NCBI GenBank assembly: GCA_963669155.1
Contig: OZ022579.1
Coordinates: 21,988,571-22,052,570, forward strand
Direction: 5' to 3'
DNA length: 64,000 bases
From: Arbacia lixula
Taxonomy: Eukaryota > Echinodermata > Echinoidea > Arbacioida > Arbaciidae
A model generated the notes under the pieces. It saw only the letters and a list, made by a program, of their open reading frames with translations. It had not been told where the DNA came from and ran no database searches. The translations under genes and the position numbers were made by a program. This document shows, one piece after another, positions 11,601 through 22,700 of the stretch. Each line of letters begins with the position of its first letter. Position 1 is the stretch's first letter.

Positions 11601-14600
11601 ACGTTGGTTCGTACTATAAATGTATGCAGTCTACCTCTAGAACTTGAATAGATAATTTGCTACACTCAGATTTCCTTGTTTAGTTACAATTCGTACTAGT
11701 CAGCCATCTATTAATATCATCAAGTAGAGTCTGCTTCAATCACAGCAAGTTATCTGCATGCTCGTCTGAAGTCTACCAACACAACCAAACCTTAATTTTA
11801 GTGAGATCTGACTAACAAAAATAGAGATGAATTAGCCTCTATTCATGGGTTTAAGTAACATTTCTTTCGGGTTTAGAAGACTCTCAACTAAGTTTACATG
11901 AGGAACTAATGTAGATTCATATTTGTTTGTCGGGGAATGGTGACAGTTTTCTTAACCTCAAAACTTCTTAACGTTAGTTTGTAGACTAAAAAATAAGAAG
12001 TGTAAGTATTTTTTCCTTGCAGAGTCATTGTTGGTTGAATGATTTAGTTCGTCAGTTAAATGATTACATGTAGAATGGCTGTAGATATGCGGGATGTTCC
12101 TAAAAAGAATGTACCAATATTTCTTTGCATAGATTTAAATAAATTCATTATCAAGAGTAGGCCTGTTCAACTGTTCATAATGTTTTATTTGATACGTTTT
12201 GTGCATCACGCACACTGGCGTAAACATGCAAAGCTTTTTTTTTTTTCTTTTTTTTTGAGGGAAAGATGCCATTTCGAGGGTGCGGGAGGGGGAGGGGGTG
12301 CCCCCCTTCCGATGTAGCTTCGTATGATAATGTTCCGATGTAGCTTCGTAGGATAATGTTGTTTCTTGATCTCCAAAGAAGTTCTCATCGTATATTTCAA
12401 CCGTCTATATAGCATAAATGATCGAATCTGTGAAAGGAAAATTAAGAAGGGGGGTTAAGGCTGAAACAAATATGTACAGATGTAGCCCTAGATTAGGGGA
12501 GTTTGGTGCCGAGGGGGTTATATATGCCTTTGCTGTGTTCACGAAAGAGAGGAGGGAAGGAGGGGGGGGGGGGGTAAATATGTTATGTCAGTGCAGATTT
12601 GTCAAAGCAGAATCTAACAGATAGACTTAGCTTGAACAGGACACTCAAATCACTGAATAATTTTATATTTCTATTTGAGGAATCGTGATACCTGCAAACT
12701 ATATTGTAGGCCTACATGTATACAATGTCATGTTGCTGATATGATTTATACTGCGTATGTCTGGTATAAAAAAATCCCAAACATGCCTTAACAAAGGCAT
12801 AGCGAATGAACTAGATAAAGACATAACCTACCCCTCTTATAATGGACTAAATATTGTTATGATTGCTGTAATATCGTAAATTCTTTCTCTTCACCGTTGT
12901 AAAGAAGGATTAGGGTGAGTGTGATTATGCCAACTTCCCAATACGAAATATTGATGCTGGTTTTTCTCTATTTTGGATAAGTACGTATCTGTATAAAACT
13001 TGATTGAGGCAAGAGCATGAGAATGAACAAGGAGACGTAAGAGTAGAGGGAAGGAGAAGAAAGAGAGGGAAGCGGAGGAGGAGGGAGACGGTGGAGAAGG
13101 AGGAAGACGATGATCATCTAGTTGTCTGTCGTCTTTTGTTTCTCCTCCTCATTCATCCTTCCTTCTTCTAGTCATTCTCACTTGATTCTTTTACCTACGC
13201 CCCCCCCTTTCCTCTTTCCTTCCTTGCCGTACTGCTCCTCCTCTTCTCTATTCCTCACCATTAATCCACCCTCTTCTCCCCTCCCTTGTTCCCTTTCTCC
13301 CGTTTCCTTCCCTCTCCCCCTCGTTTTATATTCCCTTCCACCTTTTTCATCTCTTCCTTTTAACTTTCTTACTCCCGTCTTCTACCGCTCCAATTTCCTC
13401 CTCCATTATTTTTCTCCCGCCTTCGCGGTAAGTTAGTTCCTTCCTCCTTCTTCCTTCTTCACCGCCCCCTCCTCCTGCCTCTCGTCCTTCTCAGATCAAT
13501 ATTTTTCTTGTGTTTATGCTTGGTTATTGCATAAAGAACTTGATAATTGATTGACCGACAGCAAATGTCGTGTCATCCGACTTTTTGCACATTTTGAAAA
13601 GTCGTTGTCAGTGTGAACTGAAATGTCGTGTCATATGTCGTGTCGTATGTCGGAATGTCGGATATCGGATGCAGTGTGAATCCGCCTTTAGAGTAATCAC
13701 AATGAGGGGTTAGTTTAAAAGTCCCAAGATAATTTCTTAAACTTAACACTAGTTGCTACGTATAATGTGTAGTTGTGCCACGATATAATGCCATCTGTTC
13801 AAATATCAACGGTTTTTCTGTAACGTTGAGCCATGTAATCGTGCTTTTTGATTGTGATTACACCATTGATATATATCATGGTGGGGAGATTCCTTCATGT
13901 GAAAAGTTGCTAGGAAAAAGCTCTAGAAAATGGAGATTGAATGACATACAAAGTTCTCGAGCCAAATTTTTAGCTTACCACTTGTCTATTGTACCTTTAA
14001 AGGGGAAGATCACCCTGAAATTATTTTGGTTTCAATAAAGAGACAAATGAAAGAAACATAAGAGTGAAGGTTTGACGAAAATCGGTCAAAGGAAAAGAAA
14101 GTTATTTGATTTAAAAGTTTTGATTTTGTGACGTCATGTGCGAGGTGCTCTCCCATATGTTGTGTACAAAATAAGTCGATAAATTGCTTTTTTTCTGTTT
14201 TTGACAACGGAATGATTTTTTTTTTGTACAGGTATGTGTGTAAAAACGTATTTCTAATAATGTTTTAAATGCACTAGTAAAAGGATGCATATCTTTGAGA
14301 GAAAATGCAAATTTTCGAAAAAAAATTGTTCACAACATATGGGAGAGCACCTTGCATGTGATGTCACAAAATCAAATCTTTAAAATCAAATAACTCTCTT
14401 TTCCTTTAACCGATTTTCGTCAAACCTTTACTCATATGTTTCTTTCATTTGTCTCTTTTTGTCTCGCCCACCGGAGGTAAAGGCGAGACTAGGGATCCAA
14501 ATGGCGTCCGTCCGTCGTCCGTCCGTCGTCCGTCGTCCGTCGTCCGTCGTCCGTCACAAATGTTAAAGTTTACCTGCAAGACTCTCTTATGATCCATAAC

Positions 14601-17600
14601 TTCACATGGGTTGCTTGGATTACAACCTAACTTGGGTCATAGATGCACTGGGGGTACCTTCATGTTATGGTGGCGTTGGAGGTCACAGGATAAGGTCAAA
14701 GGTCATTTGAGGTCATGCGTTAAAGTTTACCTGCAAGACTCTCTTTTGACAAATTACTTCACATAGGTTGCTTGGATTACAACCTAACTTGGGTCATAGA
14801 TGCACTGGGGGTACCTTCATGTTATGGTGCTGTTGGAGGTCACAGGATAAGGTCAAAGGTCATTTGAGGTCATACGTTAAAGTTTACCTGCAAGACTCTC
14901 TTTTGACAAATAACTTCACATAGGTTGCTTGGATTACAACCTAACTTGGGTCATAGATGCACTGGGGGTACCTTCATGTTATGGTGCTGTTGGAGGTCAC
15001 AGGATAAGGTCAAAGGTCATTTGAGGTCATACATTAAAGTTTACCTGCAAGACTCTCTTTTGACAAATAACTTCACATGGGTTGCTTGGATTACAACCTA
15101 ACTTGGGTCATAGATGCACTGGGGGTACCTTCATGTTATGGTGCTGTTGGAGGTCACAGGATAAGGTCAAAGGTCATTTGAGGTCATACGTTAAAGTTTA
15201 CCTGCAAGACTCTCTTTTGACAAATAACTTCACATGGGTTGCTTGGATTACAACCTAACTTGGGTCATAGATGCACTGGGGGTACCTTCATGTTATGGTG
15301 GTGTTGGAGGTCACAGGATAAGGTCAAAGGTCATTTGAGGTCATACGTTAAAGTTTACCTGCAAGACTCTCTTTTGACAAATAACTTCACATGGGTTGCT
15401 TGGATTACAACCTAACTTGGGTCATAGATGCACTGGGGGTACCTACATGTTATGGTGCTGTTGGAGGTCACAGGATTAGGTCAAAGGTCATTTGAGGTCA
15501 TACGTTAAAGTTTACCTGCAAGACTCTCTTTTGACAAATAACTTCACATAGGTTGCTTGGATTACAACCTAACTTGGGTCATAGATGCACTGGGGGTACC
15601 TTCATGGTATGGTGGTGTTGGAGGTCACAGGATAAGGTCAAAGGTCATTTGAGGTCATACGTTAAAGTTTACTTGCAAGACTTTCTTATCACACATAACT
15701 CATCACATGTTGCTACAATGGCAATCAAACTTGGATGATGGATGCACTGGGGGCACCTGCATGTTATTGTGCTGTAAGAGGTCACATGATAAGGTCAAAG
15801 GTCATTTGAGGTCATACATTAAAGTTTACTTGCAAGACTCTTGGTGAAGGCTTCCTAACTTGTGCACAGAATTGTGTGAGCATGTGTGAGCATTACTGAT
15901 GTAGATTTAGGCAAACATTACTCATGCACATTTATGCAAATTTATTCAAAGTCACTATTTTGCACCTGATTTTGATGTTGTCTGTTTAAAGTTGCTTATT
16001 TGTTTGTTTCAGTTTTCTTTTGCGTAGCAACGGAGATCGCGATATTTCTGGTTATTTTTGCAAGTGGGCGAGACACAATATTGCTAATGCCTTGTTATTG
16101 AAACCAAAATAATTCCAGGGTGAACTTCCCCTTTAACTCTGAGTGTACCAGATGTGCATTTTCCTTACCCCAAATGCACACAAATTCCTTTAAGCAGCAT
16201 TGTATATGCCACAGAGAGCGTTAAAGCAAGGAGCATGTGTATGTCTTGTCTTTGTACCAGGCAACTACAACTGACTCAGGCAGCAAGGGTGATGGCAGAG
16301 CCCCGCATCAGAAGGACGGACAGAAACCAGACAAGCCACCAGAAATCCGAGAGGAGAGACCCGGGATGGATGGGTCAGAGACAGAAGAATCAAGGACTGA
16401 GCAAAGAGGAGAGGACAGCATGGAAGAAGAGGGGCTTCAGAGCCCCAATGCTGCCAGTAGTAAGTGTCTTTCATCCCTCGGAGGCTTATTCTAATCCGGG
16501 GCCCCGTAACATAAATGTTTGCGATCAATTGCAAATTTGAAAGACCAATTCTGATTGGGTACTGGTCAATCATTTGAACATAGGGCGCATGTTACAATGG
16601 TGATGATTTGCCCTTGCCATTTTGCGATTGATTGCAAACCTTTATGTTATGGGGCCCTGGTCTTATTTATTGCTGAGGTGGTGTTCTGAAAACAAAAAAA
16701 AAGTTCTGACTCATCTCTTTACTTTGTTTATATTTTTGTTCCCTATGACCTTTACTGGATTTGGTCTTTTGGCACAGTGTTCAGAATACCAACTCTATTA
16801 GCTTAGACAGTTTTGAACCTCATTTTCTTTCTGAGTTACCACCCGTTTTCCCCTGTAGTCTAGATGTCTAACAATATTTCCTTTAAAGATATGGTGTTCC
16901 ATTTGCAAAAGTCATGAAACTTAGCATGAATCAGCAGTATACCCTAACAATAGTGTGTATGAAATTTTACAGTCATAGCCCTACAAACATATTCTGTAAA
17001 AGTGAAAAAACTATCCTTGTTCATGTTGGAAATGCAGCAAGTATAGTCTACATTCATAATTGTATTGTCCGTGTCAGCGCGTGATGCGGGCATTGCTCCC
17101 ATTGAATGCATGCACTGGTGCAGAGCATAGCGCACAGCGGTCTCCGGTTTCATTTTTGCCAACCTGCCAATAACCTTCTCAAAATATACTAATCTAAACT
17201 AAAAACTCATTATCTACCAATCACTAAAATCTCCCTTAAAATCAGTTTCCAGTTCTATTATTGGGAGGGAAATACTTCCATTTTCTGTGGTTTTTACAAC
17301 ATTTTACTTTGTTGACCTGCAAAAGGCATACCCTGGCTTAAACTCCTCCTGTGCCTGACCCAGGTATGTTTTCAACTGTAACATGAACTAATGTAGTCTG
17401 TGTTCCCATCTCCATGCAGGGTTCATTGTGGAGCCTTCCCTGCCCCTGTCCCACTACTTCAGCAGCGTCCAGCAACCGGTCAACAGGAAGCAGTTCCTGC
17501 AGATGTGGCGCAAGGAGGTCAGTGGCAGTTCGCACAGGAGGGCACCCTCTCAGCTTTACTTTTTTTTTATTATCTGCCCAAAAAATACTATGCACAATGA

Positions 17601-19738
17601 CAATATCGTGCATTTGAACATTGCCTTGATTGAGTTTACATCACATTGTGAACAGGAATCTTGCAAATCTTTTCTTTATTTTCTGTGCTGTTTCTGTCAT
17701 TATTTCATTGCGTTTCTTATAACCTGTGTAGTGTAGTGTGAATGAATGGTTATATGCATAGTTTTTCCACTTCTCGCCGGCCTTTGTTTTGATTGTACTA
17801 TAGTCATGACTAAGGAAGTGACATCACCGGCCCTGGGCTATATTTCAACTTAAATGCATTTTTCATTGTGTCTATTTGTGTGAAGGTTCGCTTGCTGCAG
17901 ACTGCCCTTCCTCAGGGAATCTTGGTCAAGGCATATGAAGACAGAATGGTATGTCATCTACCTCAAGTTTATTTATCCAAATTAATATTTCGTAAAATAG
18001 TCATGATTTTTTCACGACCCTTAGAGGAGCTCGTTGCCATCTATGACTCCTACAACTATCTTAGTGTACAACATTTCCTGATCTTTAACAATGTTTGGTT
18101 TTGTTTATTTAAAATTATTGCAATTACTGTAATTTCTGACTACTACCAAAGTAAAACTAAATATGTTTCCTGGACACTGCTAATTCTCCATATTGCTTGT
18201 AGGGGAAAGTCCTCCCATAATGCAAAGCTCAGCGACAGCTTGAATTATTTGCAGTGATACCCACTTCCGATCTAATATATGAGTGAATGAGACTGGAATG
18301 AATTTTGATTTATGAAGATCAGATTTCAACTTTAGCTGATAGGAATCAAAATCATTGAGAATCTGATTTAGCATAAGAATTGGTCACCAGTCGTGCATAA
18401 AGTCGTTCGTAGCTTAAGAACAGCTTGGTGAAGTACCCGCCAGATTGTTTGTTTGTAGTATACAGGCCAGTGAGTGTGGCTCCTGATTATAACCCATCTC
18501 TCAAACAAGAAAAGATTACTAACAGCACTCTTGTTCATTGCAGATCTAATCTGCCATCTGGGCCCTGTCGCATTAGGAGTTGCGATTGATCTGAATGGAT
18601 CACAAGTCTGGGGGGTGTTTCACCAAGCTGTTCGTAAGTTACGAACGACTTTACGAACGACTGGTGATCCCTTCTTGTGCTAAATGCGATACCACACTTT
18701 GTTCATTGAGAATCTGATTTAGCACAAGAAGGGATCACCAGTCGTTCGTAAAGTCGTTCGTAAATTACGAACAGCTTGGTGAAACACCCCCCTGGTCCTC
18801 TATCTCTAATATACAGAGTAACAACTTATCGATCACAATTCTCTATAAGACAGGTGCATGGTCTCAAGTGATTGCAACAAATTTAGAAATTGTAGAAGAA
18901 TCTCTCCAACCATCCCACAATCAAATGAGATTGAGAGTGTGATCATAAAAGAATCTCTTATTGGATTACCTTTGAGGTTTTAGAGGTCTCTAGGTATTAG
19001 AGTATAACTTATAGTAGAAATGATCCATATTGCATATAGGGGTGAGTCAGCCCATGATGCAACATGCAGTGACATCCACATTGTTTATGTAGTCATGTTC
19101 GCTTGCTGTCTCATGCACTAGTACATTAGACCATAAGCAGACATGACTGTAAACAAAATCTCAATGTGGCTTTGTGGTGCATCATGAGACAACTTTTCCT
19201 CATATGCGGTGTGAAAAGGTGTGGTGTAAAATGTCCAATATCTTTTTAATAGCTGATTTTTAATAGCTGATTAAAAAGTCTCCTCGCCTCTTTTCATACT
19301 CAGGATATGTTTTCTGTGATGATCGAAGGGCCAGTCAACACCCCGTATGAAGACGGCGTCTTTTTCTTTGACATCTGGTTGCTAGGCGACTACCCTAAGA
19401 CTCCCCCTAAGGTCCACTACCACTCCTTCTGCAGCGGACGGCTCAATCCTAATCTCTATAGCGACGGGAAGGTGTGTCTTAGTCTGCTTGGAACCTGGAC
19501 GGGAAAGGTAATCCTCTGTCCGGTCTTACATACATTCAGTCAAACCTGTCTATAAAGACCATGATCTATATACACCAGTGGCTATAAAGACCACTGTCTA
19601 TAAAGACCATGATCTATATACACCAGTGGCTATAACGACCACTGTCTATAAAGACCATGATCTATATACACCAGTGGCTATAACGACCACTGTCTATAAA
19701 GACCACTGTCTATATATATATATTTATAAATATAAAAT

Positions 19739-19782
<44 letters not shown>

Positions 19783-22700
19783 GAGAGAGAGATAGAGAGA
19801 GAGAGACCATTCGCTATAACGACCACTGTCAACCAAAACTACCTGTATATAAAGCCCACTGTCCCCTAAATACCACCATCAATATAGACCACTGCCATTA
19901 AAGATCACTGCCTATAAAGACCACTTAATCTGAATCCATCATAGCAGTTTCCATATATAATTGAACCAGTAAATAGTGTCTCCATGGTGAAGATATTAAA
20001 GTATAACTGCTCTACTATTTTCTTTCACAAATTTACTCTTTAGCATATCTCTTTGTAATTATGTGTATTTTCATGATTATACAAGTATTCAATTCATAAA
20101 CATAATATGACTGTACAAGTAAGCTCCCTGTTGCAAAACAAGTGTTTTTAATCAACTTTTTTTCACTTGAAATTTTTCCCATCAGGGAAATGAGATGTGG
20201 ACAACGTCCTCCAACCTCCTTCAGCTGCTAGTCTCCATTCAAGGTTTGATCCTGGTGAACGAGCCGTACTACAACGAGGCTGGGTATGAGAAGCATCGGG
20301 GGACGGCTGAGAGCATAGAGAACTGCTCCATGTACAATGAGATGGCGTTGGTCAAGCTGGTGCAAGTAAGTCTCTGAGGAAGCTTCCGTGGTTGTTCATT
20401 AGTACAGTGCATCCCATGCATATGCATAAAGCCCACTCAAGGGAGTCATGATATGTGGTCTAAATATGCAGCTGGGCCATGTTGCATACAGGTTTACAGT
20501 TATTGTAACTTATCATCAGTGGTAACTATCATGGCAACAGGTGCATGATGAGAGCACACCAGCCGTTGCCATGGTAGTTGCAATAATTGAAAACCTATAT
20601 GCAACATGGCCCTCGTCTTTATGTACAGGTATCAATTAGAATATTGTTCCATGGATACTACTTGTGTGGTCTTTGTATACAGTTGCTCACTACAACAGTT
20701 TTCACTGTATCTTGTATGTATCTTGTATGTCAACTATGGCACTCAATATTAGCAGTTGGTGACTGTAGGGTTCGGAATTTAACACAAAAATTTTGCTGCA
20801 TTAATGTGGATTGCATTTGTGGCTGAAAATTTAAAAAATATGAATGTTATTCTTGCCGTGCTCATTCATTGGGACACACTAGAAACACTGTAACACACAG
20901 TCTTGTCATGTATACGTGCTAGTGCAGTAATGAGCGGGCGTGAGGTGTTATTATGCAATGTGCATGGAACTTATCACGGTGTCAATTGTAAAAAGAACAA
21001 CTTACCAAAAAATCTATAATGCTGTCATCCGTAAAAATATTTATGGGCAAAAATATTGGCATATACAGAGGTTATAAAGAATGAGAAGAAAGAAATAAGC
21101 TGATAACCTCATGAAGATAATTCATCAGGTTACTAGAAAATATTTTATCAATTTCATCAATCTTTGTATTTCAGTCCATGTCGCGGATGGTCTCGTCACC
21201 TCCGGGCATGTTCAAGGGAGAGACTTTAAAGTTCTGCCAGAAGCACTCAATCAGGTAAGGAGATTGAAGATATGCCCTAACCCCCAGCGGTGATTTGCCA
21301 TTTGGTCCAATCCCAGTTGGTCCACTCACCATTTCGTCTACCATCACATGCTGATATGTATGGGTTAGGGTTAGGGTAGGGGGTCTGGATTAGGGTTAAC
21401 AGTTGAGGTTATGGTGTAGATTAGAGTTGTTGATAAGTTAACCCAGTATTTTAATCTAAAACGGTATTTTGAAGGGGTTCCTTGTAGACGAATTGGTGAG
21501 TGGACCAACTGCGTTTGGACCAAATGGCAATAAACCCCCCTCAGCTGACATGGGCCAGACCATGATGTGCCTAGTATAGGAGCAGATTTTAACCCATCTT
21601 TATACCAATTGTGTGACAAGAGACTTGCCTTTCACACTAAACAAGGCAGGTTTATTTTGTCAACGTCACACACAAAAATACAAAATGCAAAAAACAAATG
21701 TGCCATATCTGTAGATAACGTCAATCAAAATATAACTCCATCAGTTTGACCCTTGCATTACAGGGCCTTGAAAATTGAAAATTGAATTCATGCCAATGAT
21801 AATGAGAGAGATACATACCGGTACTGATAATCAATATGTTTTGGGAATTATGCAAATTTTTGTATATCTAATGCACATTTTCACATGTGTATGCCTCCAC
21901 CACAAAGTGAACACTTTGTATGCGAGATTAAATGCTACTGTTTGTGATTTTTTCCTTACTACTGCTGAAAAAAATTCACATATTGCACATAAAGAGTGAA
22001 TAGAAACCTTTGCAGTCTCCCAGCATTAGGAGAGTTAATGACACACTCTCCCTCAAGCAACAAGAGCTTTTGTTGTTCATCTTAAAAATATCATCATATA
22101 ATACAGAATTTCATGATAGTGACACAAAATTAGGTCTCAGTCAGATCTCGCATAGCTTATATATGTAATTTCTGCTTGTGATGTATGCTCTTTAAGTACT
22201 ACAAGATTGCTACTTCTGTTGATGAATGCCTAAAAAGTTGTATGCTTTCATTGGTTGGCAGGTTGATACGACGGCTTGAATCTTGGCTGGAGTCTCCATC
22301 AACAGACCTCTCCTCCAAGAGAGAGATGATGTCCGCCTCTGGTAGAGAAGATGATGGCATGTCACAGGAGAGTGAGGCAGGTGGAGAGAAGGGCCCCAAG
22401 GCAAGCTCAGCCTTTGATACAGCAGGACCGATCTCCTTGGCAACCAACCACAGCGGTAGCCAGAGTGATGCTGAGGAACGTGACGATGCTGGCAAGTCAC
22501 GAGGGAGCGATGCAGGGCAGGAGACGGGTGGGAAGACCCCCAAAGCAAGTGTTTCCATGGCAACCAGTGGGGAAGAAACTGCTCAGGATAGCCGGCTCCA
22601 ATCTTCCTCCTCCTCAGCCAAAGCAGGTGAAGGAGGAGGAGGAGGAGGAGGAGGAGGAGGAGGAAAGTCTTCACTTTCGTTGTCTTTGTCTTCATCATCT

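Noticed and set aside
13122-13436. 104-codon Pro/Ser/Leu-rich ORF inside the Harbinger-like element
   Set aside because: Encoded by a pyrimidine-rich tract; no transposase motifs or DDE residues.
15553-15738. 61-codon ORFs in the 157-bp units (also at 34468, 34577 and 54916)
   Set aside because: They are translations of a non-coding tandem unit, appear in every copy and stop at unit boundaries.
14557-15840. Evenly spaced repeats that could suggest a CRISPR array
   Set aside because: The 157-bp units are contiguous with no unique spacers, the host is an animal, and the block is bounded by transposon ends.
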